DNA of 64,000 bases from Morinoia aosen (Eukaryota > Arthropoda > Malacostraca > Amphipoda > Talitridae): positions 72,786,201 through 72,850,200 of the forward strand of contig CM059562.1 of the NCBI GenBank assembly GCA_030386875.1, in the 5' to 3' direction. Each line of letters starts with the position of its first letter. The stretch's first letter is position 1. A program made the position numbers and the translations under genes. Shown here one piece after another: positions 47,331 through 59,795 of this stretch. The notes below the pieces were generated by a model. It was not told where the DNA came from. It saw only the letters and a list, made by a program, of their open reading frames with translations, and ran no database searches.

Positions 47331-47460
47331 TCAGATGGCACTCATCAGCACAAGTGCCTCGTCACTCTCTCGATTAAAAACTCAACTTGAGCCTCCAAGT
47401 TTTCCACGCTGAGCTGCAGCTGAAATTCTGTCAGCTTCTTCTCGGACCGTTCTAAGTGCC

Positions 47461-48245
47461 TGCTGTGTGTGTGTGTTGTGGCCTGCTGTGTGTTGTGTGA
47501 GTGTGTGTGTGTTGGGGCCTGCTGTGTGTGTGTGTGTGTGTGGGTGTGTAGTGGCCTGTTGTGTGTGTGTGTTGAGGCATGCTGTGTGTTGTGTGAGTGT
47601 GTGTGTGTTGGGGCCTGTTTGGTGTTGGGTGAGTGTGTGTGTTGTGGCCTGCTGTGTGTTGTGTGTGTGTGTTGAGGCCTGCTGTGTGTTGTGTGAGTGT
47701 GTGTGTGTTGGGGCCTGTTGTGTGTTGTGTGGTGTGTTGTGGCCTGTTGTGTGCTGTGTGAATGTGTGTGTTGTGGCCTGCTGTGTGTTTTGTGAGTGTG
47801 TGTGTTGGGGCCTGTTGTGTGTTGTGTGGTGTGTTGTGGCCTGTTGTGTGCTGTGTGAATGTGTGTGTTGTGGCCTGCTGTGTGTTTTGTGAGTGTGTGT
47901 GTTTGGGCCTGTTGTGTGTTGTGTGGTGTGTTGTGGCCTGCTGTGTGTTTTGTGAGTGTGTGTGTTGGGGCCTGTTGTGTGTTGTGTGGTGTGTTGTGGC
48001 CTGTTGTGTGCTGTGTGAATGTGTGTGTTGGGGCCTGTTGTGTGTTGTGTGAGTGTGTGTTTTGTGGCCTGCTGTGTGTTGTGTGAGTGTGTGTGTTGTG
48101 GCCTGCTGTGTGTTGTGTGAGTGTGTGTTTTGTGGCCAGCTGTGTGTTGTGTGAGTGTGTGTGTTGAGGCCTGCTGTGTGTTGTGCGAGTGTGTGTGTTG
48201 AGGCCTGCTGTGCGTTGCGTGAGTGTGTGTGTGTTGTGGCCTGCT
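47461..48245. repeat. GT-rich minisatellite of about 36 bp
   Basis: Units of the type ttgtggcctgctgtgtgttg followed by a gtgagtgtgtgtg run, with length varying because the tg runs vary (ggcctg landmarks at 47480, 47516 and 47553). The Cys/Val-rich plus frames and the Thr/His-rich 336-codon minus frame (47345-48355) are read-through of this repeat and not credible proteins. Confidence 0.9.
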
Positions 48246-48904
48246 GTGTGCGTTAAAGAAGCAGCTTCTAAATGCCCGCTGCAGCTTTTCTCAAGATTCT
48301 TGAAAATTTCTTCCGCACACATTCCGTGATGTCGGAGCGTCGACTGCGAGAGCAATAAGCCGTCACCAAGACAGCCAAACGCTTTGCGGAAGTCGAGGGA
48401 TACGGAAAAACAATATTCCTTTCCGTTATAAATGAAATGGACTGATTTTTGGGATGTGTTCCGTCAATATTGGAGTGAAAGTATTGCAGGTGATTCAGAT
48501 TGGCTTCCGTAGTCGATGTTTCAGATTGAAAATTATTCTTTCCCCCGTAGAGAAAGATTTGAATTTGCAGTTAAAGTTTACTTTCTCGTGTACTTTTTTA
48601 AATTTTTTCCTTCAAAATTTGAAGGGCAGAAACTGGTCAATGATAGTCAACATTGGTTGAGTTGCAATTTCTGAAATGGCAGTTTTTTAGCAAGTTTCAG
48701 ACAGTACGGGAAATTCCCGAGGAAAAGGAATGGTTTCAAATCTGAGAGGATTGAAGACATTTAATTGGCCACATTTTTAAACCCATCTGCCAAACACTCT
48801 TTCAACCAATGGGGTTGATTTCTTACATTGTTTGTTCAATCATGAACGTCGAAGGCTTAGGTAGGGGTCAAAAAAGAATAAAATATTATTTTCATGAATT
48901 TTAA
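48246..48904. other. Unique spacer between two large arrays
   Basis: No gene recognised. Confidence 0.4.
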
Positions 48905-51055
48905 GAAATAATGATATTTCCGAAGTGATATAACGTAGTGACATCACCGTAGTAACATTACGAAGTGCTATCTCCGTAATGATATTACGTAGTAATTTCA
49001 CCGTAGTAACATTACGAAGTGCTATCTCCGTAATGATATAACGTAGTGACATCACCGTAGTAACATTACGAAGTGCTATCTCCGTAATGATATAACGTAG
49101 TGACATCACCGTAGTAACATTACGAAGTGCTATCTCCGTAATGATATAACGTAGTGACATCACCGTAGTAACATTACGAAGTGCTATCTCCGTAATGATA
49201 TTACGCAGTAATTTCACCGTAGTAACATTACGAAGTGCTATCTCCGTAATGATATAACGTAGTGACATCACCGTAGTAACATTACGAAGTGCTATCTCCG
49301 TAATGATATTACGTAGTAATTTCACCGTAGTAACATTACGAAGTGCTATCTCCGTAATGATATAACGTAGTGACATCACCGTAGTAACATTACGAAGTGC
49401 TATCTCCGTAATGATATTTCGTAGTGACATCACCGTAGTAACATTACGAAGTGCTATCTCCGTAATGATATAACGTAGTGACATCACCGTAGTAACATTA
49501 CGAAGTGCTATCTCCGTAATGGTATAACGTAGTGACATCACCGTAGTAACATTACGAAGTGCTATCTCCGTAATGATATAACGTAGTGACATCACCGTAG
49601 TAACATTACGAAGTGCTATCTCCGTAATGATATTACGTAGTGACATCACCGTAGTAACATTACGAAGTGCTATCTCCGTAGTGATATTACGCAGTAATTT
49701 CACCGTAGTAACATTACGAAGTGCTATCTCCGTAATGATATTTCGTAGTGACATCACCGTAGTAACATTACGAAGTGCTATCTCCGTAATGATATAACGT
49801 AGTGACATCACCGTGGTAACATTACGAAGTGCTATCTCCGTAATGATATAACGTAGTGACATCACCGTAGTAACATTACGAAGTGCTATCTCCGTAATGA
49901 TATTACGTAGTGACATCACCGTAGTAACATTACGAAGTGCTATCTCCGTAGTGATATTACGCAGTAATTTCACCGTAGTAACATTACGAAGTGCTATCTC
50001 CGTAATGATATAACGTAGTGACATCACCGTAGTAACATTACGAAGTGCTATCTCCGTAATGATATAACGTAGTGACATCACCGTAGTAACATTACGAAGT
50101 GCTATCTCCGTAATGATATTACGTAGTGACATCACCGTAGTAACATTACGAAGTGCTATCTCCGTAATGATATTACGTAGTGACATCACCGTAGTAACAT
50201 TACGAAGTGCTATCTCCGTAGTGATATTACGCAGTAATTTCACCGTAGTAACATTACGAAGTGCTATCTCCGTAATGATATTACGTAGTGACATCACCGT
50301 AGTAACATTACGAAGTGCTATCTCCGTAATGATATTACGTAGTAATTTCACCGTAGTAACATTACGAAGTGCTATCTCCGTAATGATATTACGTAGTGAC
50401 ATCACCGTAGTAACATTACGAAGTGCTATCTCCGTAATGATATTACGTAGTGACATCACCGTAGTAACATTACGAAATGCTATCTCCGTAGTGATATTAC
50501 GCAGTAATTTCACCGTAGTAACATTACGAAGTGCTATCTCCGTAATGATATTACGTAGTGACATCACCGTAGTAACATTACGAAGTGCTATCTCCGTAAT
50601 GATATTACGCAGTAATTTCACCGTAGTAACATTACGAAGTGCTATCTCCGTAGTGATATTACGCAGTAATTTCACCGTAGTAACATTACGAAGTGCTATC
50701 TCCGTAATGATATTACGTAGTGACATCACCGTAGTAACATTACGAAGTGCTATCTCCGTAATGATATAACGTAGTGACATCAGCGTAGTAACATTACGAA
50801 GTGCTATCTCCGTAATGATATTACGTAGTGACATCACCGTAGTAACATTACGAAGTGCTATCTCCGTAATGATATAACGTAGTGATATCACCGTAGTAAC
50901 ATTACGAAGTGCTATCTCCGTAATGATATTACGTAGTAATTTCACCGTAGTAACATTACGAAGTGCTATCTCCGTAGTGATATTACGCAGTAATTTCACC
51001 GTAGTAACATTACGAAGTGCTATCTCCGTAGTGACATTACGCAGTGATATCACAG
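48905..51055. repeat. 54-bp satellite with 270-bp higher-order repeat
   Basis: About 40 copies of a 54-bp unit made of two related 27-bp halves, ccgtagtaacattacgaagt and ccgtaatgatataacgtagt. A variant beginning gtgatattacgcagtaattt occurs at 49681, 49951, 50221 and 50491, exactly 270 bp apart (5 units), and then at 50653 and 50977, offsets of 3 and 6 units. The unit is a multiple of three, which leaves a 743-codon minus frame (48840-51071) and plus frames open. The peptide is an 18-residue repeat of I-T-E-I-A-L-R-N type, with no sign of selection visible to me. Confidence 0.96.
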
Positions 51056-52078
51056 CTGCAACAGGCTGCAAGGATTATGAGGAGTGTCTGCTTACCCGAA
51101 TTATTTATATGACAAGCGCGCGCGTGCATGAGTGAATAAATTCTAAGTAATAACAAATTTTGAGTACCCATAAATGCAATTAAATTGTGTTTTTGTGAGT
51201 AATATGATTGTTGCTTCAACGTATGATAATTGACCAAGGTTGACGCATAAAAAGATTTAATAAAAAGTTTTAGTAACAGTCTCGGATTTGGCGCACAGTG
51301 AGTCCCTGCAACAAGCACCAGAACATCGACCGTCATATCAATATTTTTTAACTTTGTCACATTGACTTGAAATGTTTTCATGTTCATGCATTGTTTCGAG
51401 GCTTATTCTGGTGGACACGAGCATGGGTCAGTAGGCTTGTTCCAGTTGTCGCACCGTATCCTAATACATTTTATTTATCTCTGTTCTATTGTATTCATTC
51501 TAATTCGTCTTCAAAATTCAGTGGTGGGGCTAACAACGGTCAAAAATATCCAGGAGGCTTCACACGTCGCATTGAATTGTTGTGTACGATTATTAATTAG
51601 AAATTAGACTATTGATTCATTGTTGCGTACGATTATTAATAAAACTTTAGATTATTAATTAATTGCTGTGTACCTACGTGTAAGTCTAATGAGTTCAAAA
51701 TGGCATCAACGCTCTTATTGCTCGTTTGTTAAATTTTATGTGCCAGATCTTTGTCAGGCAATTACCAAAAAAGCTTCAATTTTGCCATTTCCATCCCTGT
51801 GATGTGGACACGGCACAAAATAAGCCACGGCCTTAATATGTTGACAGAGCTGGCGACGAGCCAGCTCGTGTTGCCGGGCGGCTCAACTTTCTACAGCCGA
51901 ACTGAAGTTACAGAAAAAAGTAGCGTTTGCTGGAATCCGGACACAAATGTCTCAATCCAGCGCCCTAATTTTTGGGGCCGGCGCGCGATACTCCCAGAAT
52001 TCAGATCGAGTTTTGAGGAGATTTTGTTAGTGTGTTCTGCATCGGTTGGACTCGATTCGTGAGGCGTTGGAATGCTTT
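51056..52078. other. Unique spacer, no gene recognised
   Basis: A 103-codon plus frame (51751-52062) and others have no known domain. A perfect hairpin gagctggc-gacga-gccagctc sits at 51847-51867 in a GC-richer patch. Confidence 0.45.
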
Positions 52079-52612
52079 GTGTTGCTTAAATGTGTGACTA
52101 TGGGTGTATAATTCTGCGAGTTTGTGTTGCTTAAATGTGTGACTGTGGGTGTATAATAATGCGAGTTTGTGTTGCGTAAATGTGTGACTGTGGGTGTATA
52201 ATAATGCGAGTTTGTGTTGCGTAAATGTGTGACTGTGGGTGTATAATAATGCGAGTTTGTGTTGCGTAAATGTGTGACTGTGGGTGTATAATAATGCGAG
52301 TTTGTGTTGCGTAAATGTGTGACTGTGGGTGTATAATAATGCGAGTTTGTGTTGCGTAAATGTGTGACTGTGGGTGTATAATAATGCGAGTTTGTGTTGC
52401 GTAAATGTGTGACTGTGGGTGTATAATAATGCGAGTTTGTGTTGCGTAAATGTGTGACTGTGGGTGTATAATAATGCGAGTTTGTGTTGCATGTGTGACT
52501 CTGGGTGTATAATTCTGCGGGCTTGTGTTGCTTGTGTGACTGTGGGTGCATAATTCTGCGCGTTGGTGTTGCTTGTGTGATTGTGGGTGTATAATTCTGC
52601 GAGTTATGTTCA
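52079..52612. repeat. 45-bp minisatellite
   Basis: About 12 copies of a 45-bp unit with the core tgtgactgtgggtgtataat. Central copies (52124-52485) are identical or nearly so. The first copy and the last three are diverged and shorter. Three minus-strand frames of 161-174 codons are open because 45 is a multiple of three. Confidence 0.95.
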
Positions 52613-53811
52613 ACATGATCGAGTGATTATCATTATCAATAGATAAGTTACGCCTGCATAATTAGCGAATTTGTCGTTTAATTTGAGGAAAAATTTCACT
52701 AAAAAATGAGAGTGAATAAAAATCAGTATGAGCGATTAATGTGGTTTGAGATTAATGGAAATGTGGATTAATGTGGTTTGAGAAAGGGAAGTTCAAGTTC
52801 GAAAAAACTGCATTTACTGTGACGTTGATAGGGAACGATAATTTCGACCTTTAAAGTTTAAAATTTACAAGTTGAAAAGATTTAGACTAAAAATGAAAAA
52901 CTGAGCAGGGCAACCTTCATTCGTGAAGCGTGTGTGTTTTAGTTTATGAAGAGTCGCTATAATGATAAAATATTGTCTTCTGAACAGAACTAGGCTCAAC
53001 TGCAGCCTGGTCGAGGTCTTCTGTTGCATCTTTGAAGCACATTCATCTATCTAATGAAAGCGTGACTGTTTTTTATTTTTACGTAGGGTTGCTATTTACC
53101 CACATTCTACTTAATTTGCAAGCGTTGTAGGTTTTCCCAGCCGGTTTTTCTTTGAAAAATTGGTAAGCAGCAGTCAGAATCTTTTATATTTTTTCTAATC
53201 GTCACTCATCTATTTGAAAAGAGACATAATTTTATCGGCGTGGAGGTATTAAGGAAATTTTATTGCAGGATAAATATGGCAAATATTCAATCAATAATAA
53301 TAAATGCTAAATTTTTCATCAGAAATGCATGAAAGTAACTATTCCATTACTAGAAAGAAGTAACAAAAGTCGTCATGGTATTTCATCCATATGATAAATA
53401 CGTTTATGCCATTCACTGTCCGTTAGCTTGCCTTGTATTTTTGAGAATGACAAACACTTCTTTCACAAAAAATTTTAGAAACAATGTTGAGGACTTTCCT
53501 TTGGCAGAATATTTATTACATTTGCAGTATATCTCATGCATATAAAAGGATAATTCTGCTTTGCCTTATGCCGCAGTCTTTAGTGATTACAGCAAGACGA
53601 ATAATAAAAGAATCGCTTTTAGAGCCTCTGCATAGGCTGAATATATTTTGTAAAGCCTTACGTGAGCAGATTTTGAATAAGAAGTATGTTTCTCCAACCT
53701 CATTGCGATATAGATCCAAATAATTTCTTTTCACACGCAGCTGGAGCTGTCCCTGACGTCTGTGTTGATTTGAACTCTAAAGCCTAGAAATGTTTTCTTT
53801 TTATTCATGGT
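52613..53811. other. AT-rich spacer
   Basis: No gene recognised. A short direct duplication of taatgtggtttgag lies at about 52738-52782. Confidence 0.45.
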
Positions 53812-54175
53812 AGGAGGTAGCCTCGTATGGATATTCTCTATCACTCAATCCATATTCTTCTTAACAACTACAAAGTACTCTGTAAGAGGAGGCCTGTGTG
53901 GTTATTCTCTATTACCACCTCCATATTCTTCTTAGTAACTACAAAGTACTCTGTACGAGGCTGCTCCGTGTGATTATTCTCTATTACAACCTCTATATTC
54001 TTCTTTACAACTACAAAATACTCTGTACGAGGCTGCTCCGTGTGATTATTCTCTATTACTACCTCTATATACTTCTTAATAATTACAAAATACTCTTTAC
54101 GAGGTGGCCCCATGTGATTATTCTCTATTACTACTTCTATATTCTTCTTTACAACTATAAAGTTCTCCACGTTTT
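53812..54175. repeat. 72-bp repeat, five copies
   Basis: ctctattac landmarks lie at 53835 (as ctctatcac), 53907, 53979, 54051 and 54123, all 72 bp apart. Copies are moderately diverged. The 111-codon minus frame and 104-codon plus frame come from the 24-codon unit. Confidence 0.92.
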
Positions 54176-55763
54176 TTTCAACAACTTGAAAAAAACGTCG
54201 CACCGGAATTGAGCTCTCCTATCCTTCCATAATGAAGCCCTTAAATAAAATGTCACCTCCAGGGCCCTGACAATCAGCGCTCGACATGGCGTGTACGCGT
54301 GGCAATAATGCAGAGCTACAACGTGGTATTGCGGCGCAATGCACAAATTGCACCTGCAATTCTAAGCGGTCCGTTACAGAAGGCCAGCCTTTGAACTCAT
54401 TTGAATGCATTCTACGGCCGTATTTTTGGTGCCGTGGTGAATGATGGTGATTCTTACGGGATATTGCATCGTATTAAAACTCGCAACCTTTACAGGGCCC
54501 GAGTTTTGGCGATGTGAAGGAAATACGAAGATTTGAAGGCATACAGTCGCAGTAGCGGCCACCTTCGAGGTCAGAAAGGAATGCCATCGAGCGAAGGCGC
54601 GCGGGTTTGCGGTCTGAGGATGTTTTGAGCGAAAGACTTCTTGATTTGATTCATGAATTTAATAAGATTTCATGAAGCCGTACTTGCCGACCGCCGGAAT
54701 GCACGTTTCACTCCCTCAAAATGCTTTCAAAAAAACATTTTGAGGTAAAAATAGCATACTCATGTCGACACGGCTTCATTCCACTGAAGCTCAGGGAATA
54801 TCTATGCCATCTCGCTCATCTTTTAAACAAAATTTCATTCATTTTGAAACAGATTTGAGTTCGGCATTCAATATTTTAAAGTATTTCTGCTCTATCTGTA
54901 CGCAACCATCGAACGGACCATTCAAACCACCCTAAGTAGCCTATATTCAAAAGTATTTTCATTGCAGCATTTATAATATTCTTAGAAAGGAATGTTAGCT
55001 CAACGTGACTCGATTTAACACAAATTTTCTCTGCACGCGACCCCTGTAGGCCCTCTAACCTCAACAGAATCTTACATTTCTTTTGAATTAACGTTGACGT
55101 TGAACGTTTATGTCTTGTGAAGACGTAAGTTTTTTTCTCGCCGTACGTGGTGAGAATTTGGGCAGTATGTAGCTTGAAATTTGTTAGACTTTTATTCAAC
55201 TGACTTTGAGTAATGAAATAAAGATGTGACTAATTCTAGTCTAAGAAACATTGCTCAGTGAATTTTGTAACCACCGTAACTATGCTTGGCTTCCGCAGAG
55301 TTTGACTCGAGGTTATAAATTATCTCAAAATTCTCCCATTTTAATTATTCAAGTTACGGGCACATTATTAAATAAAAATGCTCACTTTGCTGTGGTTACT
55401 GGAGTGATCCACGAGAATATTTTTGTATAAAAGTAAATCGTGCAACGATTTTTTCAAATGATTTAGTTTTTTGAACAATGCATATAACACAATAAAACTT
55501 TAACATTAGACGTGAGATCAAAGTATAAAGACATCCTTGCTCTGAATTAATGAGGGCAGTCTTTCCAATAGCCATCCAAATTTTTGTTTTTTCAAGAGCA
55601 CATAAAATTCAAATATAACCAGTACAAACACGGCATGCAGGGACACGGAACAGCTCTGCAGACATACTCTGAAGTTTGCAGTCACGACTTGTACTTTTTC
55701 ACCCTGACTTTAGGACATTGATCAAATGAAAATCCCCATCAAAGCAACATGGCTACGTAAAAT
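54176..55763. other. Unique spacer
   Basis: Frames of 62-107 codons without recognisable domains. The GC-richer patch at 54200-54620 has no gene I can name. Confidence 0.4.
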
Positions 55764-55925
55764 CTTTCCAAAATGCTCAAACCAGTAACATTTTTCAACA
55801 CCCTCCGTCCACCATACCAAACTATCTCATGTCACTTCATCATGACACTTTCCGAAACGTTCAAACCAGCGACATTTTTCAACACCCTCCGTCCACCATA
55901 CAAAACTATCCCTTGACACTTCAGC
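55764..55925. repeat. 84-bp tandem duplication
   Basis: ctttccaaaatgctcaaacc (55764) and ctttccgaaacgttcaaacc (55848) begin two copies that also share acatttttcaacaccctccg and tccaccata. Confidence 0.85.
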
Positions 55926-56525
55926 TGCGAGGAGTCATAAGTTCGTTCATTTTGAGCTCACTCGGACAAGCATCTAAAAGTTGCGACACGTTGCACTCGT
56001 CAGATCATCTCCTAGATCCTGACTCAACTTTTCCGAGAGCAGAAACGCAGAATCGCGAGAGCTCATTAATAGCTTCTCCAGGATGAAGACAAAGCAATGC
56101 ACCGCCAGTTCATTATAGCGTACCTCCGCATTTTCCAAACGCGTTTTTTGTATTTTGAGATGCGGCTCGCGTAGTTTTGTGTTTGATTCTTTCTGCCGTC
56201 TGGGCGGCGATCCATCTTTGAGAAGCTCAAGGAAAAATGGTCTAGAGCCTCTCTTTATTTTGACGACAAGTCGACCGAGCGATATCTTGGAGAAGCATTT
56301 CCCTTCATTAGTGATTAAGCTCCACAATCGATATACATACTGTATTCGATCTTTGTATAGTTGAAGCAAAATTTACCAAACGATATACCTCCTTGATGTG
56401 ATGAGTTTCATTTCAAAACACATTTGAAGTTAGTTGATCTGTTTTATTGTTGAAAATGACTGCGCCAAATCATGCTCGCTCCAGTACAGCAAACCTGCGC
56501 CATCATGTGCAAGTCAATACCATCT
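55926..56525. other. Unique spacer with opposed open frames
   Basis: A 131-codon minus frame (55974-56369) overlaps a 69-codon plus frame. Neither is recognised. Confidence 0.4.
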
Positions 56526-56595
56526 TAGTCTTTATCGCATGACATCACCCAGTCTTTATCGCATGACATCACCCAGTCTTTATCGCATGACATCA
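56526..56595. repeat. 24-bp repeat, three copies
   Basis: agtctttatcgcatgacatc recurs at 56527, 56551 and 56575. Confidence 0.9.
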
Positions 56596-57394
56596 ATAAC
56601 TTTAGCCACCCAATCATTACCTCAGCACTCGGTCGCAAAAATCATTGATGCTATGGCGAAAAGTTAGACTGCTAAAGACACTCACACCCAAGTGAAGAAT
56701 TAGACAACAATCTTATGGCAAAAATGGAGCGAAATGCTGGTCAATGCCTCATTGACTCGCATGTGTGATGAAAATAAATTTGTCCTCCTTAAATAATTAC
56801 GAGTACTTTGACCGGAGTTTCGGGTAAATGAGTTCACAATGGAATGTTTAGAGGAAGTCACGATAGCCTTATTCCGTAAATGCTTATTTTAGAACATTTT
56901 TGAAAGGCTTGATGGTAGATACGAAAATCAGAAATAAATTTCTTTGACGATAAACATGAATGTCGATATCAAAGTTTCGCTTTGAAGTATCGTAGATACA
57001 AAATTTGCCACGAAAGTTACTTTGATGTTCAAAAAATGTCCAGAAAAATATAAGAATCTCTTGATGTTCGCTCCACGTATTGCGAGTTAGGACTCTGGTC
57101 CCACACAAAAACTGGCAACTGTGACAGTGACTTTTTTACGGCGACACAAAGCCTTGAGCGTCACATTCGCGCTCAAAAGGGAAGCGCCAGCCAGTTTTCA
57201 GGGATTTTCGCTTCTAAATATGTCGAAATTTAGCATTCCCTATCAACAAATAAAATATGAATCGTATTTTTGAGTCGTATTTCGCAGCTAATGACCCCTC
57301 GGAGACTCCCTCGGATGAAGAGCTGCCCTCTAAATATCGCCAGACTCAGAAACAGAAATTTTAGCTCTATTAACGCCTTATGATTTCATTTGGC
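56596..57394. other. Unique spacer
   Basis: No feature recognised. Confidence 0.4.
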
Positions 57395-57900
57395 ATCCAT
57401 TTGCCGTTTTTGCGCTAAAAAGGAGCCTTTTGTAGTGCAGACATGGACGATTTTTGAAGGAGGATTTTGTGCATCGGGACAAACGCAAGAACTACAGTGC
57501 AAAAACAAAAATAAAAAATTTTTCAAGAAAGATTTTTTTACGTAGGAACAAACGGGATAATTATAATTCGAAAACGGAAGAACTACAATGGGAACACATA
57601 AATAAGAATTTATGAAGAATGATTCAGTACAATGGGACAAACAGAAGAAATCCAATGGGAACACAAAAATAACAATTTATGAAGAATGATTCAGTACAAT
57701 GGGACAAACGGAAGAAATACAATAGGAACACATAAATAACAATTTATGAAGAATGATTCAGTACAATGGGACAAACGGAAGAAATACAATGCGAAAACAT
57801 AAATAATAATTTTTGATGAAAGATTTTGTACATTGACTCAAACAGAAGAACTACATTGCAAAAATATAAAAAGAATTAAAGAAAAGGCTTTTGTGCGTTG
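57395..57900. repeat. 67-bp repeat, about seven copies
   Basis: cagtacaatgggacaaac occurs at 57625, 57692 and 57759, exactly 67 bp apart, with diverged copies on both sides that keep the gaagaactacaatggg and aatttatgaag blocks. The centre is homogeneous and the edges are eroded. Confidence 0.9.
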
Positions 57901-58379
57901 ATATAAATGCGCGGAATGACACGAGAACACGTACATACTGACACACTCGAAGCATTACGTCACTTTTACTCTGAATAAATTGTAGCATGAGCATGAATGT
58001 TGAAATTATCGAAATTTGTACTCACTTCGTAAAAAACTTAAAATAAAATTTCATTTACTGATTTACCTCGCATTATGAGCATTTTTAGCAGGTTTCATCA
58101 CTCAGAAGTAAACTCCAAAAATGTATTACCCGTCAAATTTGATACTAAGGAAAATTATTACTTTCTCAGGACCTGGTTTCAAAATACGGCGATAGGATAT
58201 AACCAATATCAAATTTAAATTCATGGAAATTTGTATGGTCAATTCCATATGAAGTAAATTTCCTTTAAAGCGTGGCTGTCCCTGCATGTTTCCCAGAAAG
58301 GTTAACTCCGTTGTAATAGAGCATACTACGATGGGAGGTATAGCTAACACAAAAATATTAAATGGCTTGTGTATATCTC
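57901..58379. other. AT-rich spacer
   Basis: No feature recognised up to the inverted-repeat element. Confidence 0.4.
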
Positions 58380-58955
58380 TCGTCAAAAATGACGGGATTT
58401 AATATTTCCCTTGAATAAATTTTCCAGATGTGGATGATAAAGAACCATTTCCCTCTTAATAGTATGCACCATTAAAATATTCTTATACTTGTGCACTGGG
58501 GAAATTCGTATCACAGATACGGTCATTATGCATCCTTATGAGCGTCACAGAAAGACGGAAGAAGCGGATGCCAAACAAAGATACAGAATAAATGAATAAA
58601 TTTACCGAGGGTATTTTTCAGTAAGATAGTTGTAATGTCTTTCATAGATGCAATATAATAAAACGCCAGATGTCTCCTTAAATTTATAAATAAATTCATA
58701 CATTTCTGAATCGGGCTCTAATTTCTCTAATGTTTTTACAATGGGAATCTCACTGAACTCATTAAATTGGTTGGTAAGACTTAGTTGGTCCGTCTTTCTT
58801 TCACGCTCTTGAAGGATACTTAATGACCGTATCTTTGATACGAATTTCACCAATGTACAGGTACAAGAATTTTTCAATCGCGGGTGCTATAATGATGGAT
58901 GTATTTGTTTGTCATTCATATCTTGAAACCCATTTAATCCCGTCATTCTTGAAAG
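58380..58955. mobile_element. Long inverted-repeat element of unknown class
   Basis: A left arm (about 58380-58568) and right arm (about 58788-58955) are inverted copies. The inner 85 bp are roughly 80% alike, sharing ccgtctttct, acgctc, taatgaccgtatct and gatacgaatttc. The outer parts are weaker but end in a shared aatcccgtcatt word. About 220 bp of spacer separates the arms. The same peptide register, FVS-x-IRSL-x-IL, is read in both arms, so the arms may descend from coding DNA, but no transposase is recognised. It could be a non-autonomous DNA transposon or an inverted duplication. Confidence 0.65.
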
Positions 58956-59361
58956 GTCGCGCACACTAGTATGAAATAAACTGCGCTTTAGTGAAGAATA
59001 TATTGTACATTTAAGGTGTTTTCACGTAAAATCGTCCCTAATTCATCATCCTAATTTGCAAAAATCCAACTCGTTCTCTTCACGGATAACATGCTCGCTG
59101 TCAAGACGCTATCTCCCAGCACACGGATGACTTCATAACATTTCACGAGAGGCGATGAAGGTCGATACTATACGGTCGATTTTATTGTCCATCCTTGTCA
59201 GTGTTGCTGCGCTGAATGCGGCTTTAGGGAATATTAGATGGACTGGTGCTTGTTATGCGTTGTGCTCGAGTTATTATTTATAAAGAACTAAAAACAGTGT
59301 GCGTGCGCTGCTTGTGAGAACATACATGATGTATGAACTAAGCTGTGTTCGGAACTCTTCT
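58956..59361. other. Unique spacer
   Basis: No feature recognised. Confidence 0.4.
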
Positions 59362-59625
59362 CAGGCTGCAGGCTGTGTAGCAGGTCATGCTGCAGGTTAC
59401 ACAGCAGGTCATGCTGCAGGTTACACAGCAGGTCATGCTGCAGGTTACACAGCAGGTCATGCTGCAGGTTACACAGCACGTCATGCTGCAGGTTACACAG
59501 CAGGTCATGCTGCAGGTTACGCAGCAGGTCATGCTGCAGGTTACACAGCAGGTCATGCTGCAGGTTACGCAGCAGGTCATGCTGCAGGTTACACAGCAGG
59601 TCATGCTGCAGGTTACACAGCAAGA
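59362..59625. repeat. 24-bp minisatellite
   Basis: About 11 copies of caggtcatgctgcaggttac plus four bases, 24 bp apart (59381, 59405 and onward). Open frames on both strands result from the 8-codon unit (plus AGHAAGYT). Confidence 0.95.
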
Positions 59626-59676
59626 CGCACATTGCGTGATGGACGTACGCAATACACGCACACGTTGCGCGACGCA

Positions 59677-59795
59677 CACAGGCAATGTCAGGGCTCACAG
59701 GCAATGTCAAGGCACACAAGCAATGTCAGGGCACACAGGCAATGTCAAGCCATACATTGCGTGACCGAGGCAGGCAATGTCAGGCACATTGCACA
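59677..59795. repeat. 19-bp minisatellite
   Basis: ggcaatgtcagggcacaca-type units at 59681, 59700, 59719 and 59738, exactly 19 bp apart, with degenerate copies to about 59795. It lies only 50 bp after the 24-bp array. Confidence 0.85.

Noticed and set aside
46251-47412. Proline/serine-rich repeat proteins (379, 256 and 194 codons)
   Set aside because: Overlapping frames on both strands across two unrelated arrays cannot all be real, and none has flanking gene structure.
47467-48355. Cysteine-rich plus-strand proteins and the Thr/His-rich minus-strand protein
   Set aside because: These are translations of a GT-rich minisatellite; tandem tgt/gtg codons give Cys and Val automatically.
48840-51071. 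743-codon minus-strand open frame as a gene
   Set aside because: It is entirely 54-bp satellite. Open frames also exist on the opposite strand, and there is no signal, domain or exon context.
51751-52062. 103-codon frame as an exon
   Set aside because: No family resemblance; the high GC and hairpin explain the lack of stops as well as coding would.
55974-56369. 131-codon minus-strand frame as a gene
   Set aside because: No domain recognised, and an opposite-strand frame overlaps it.
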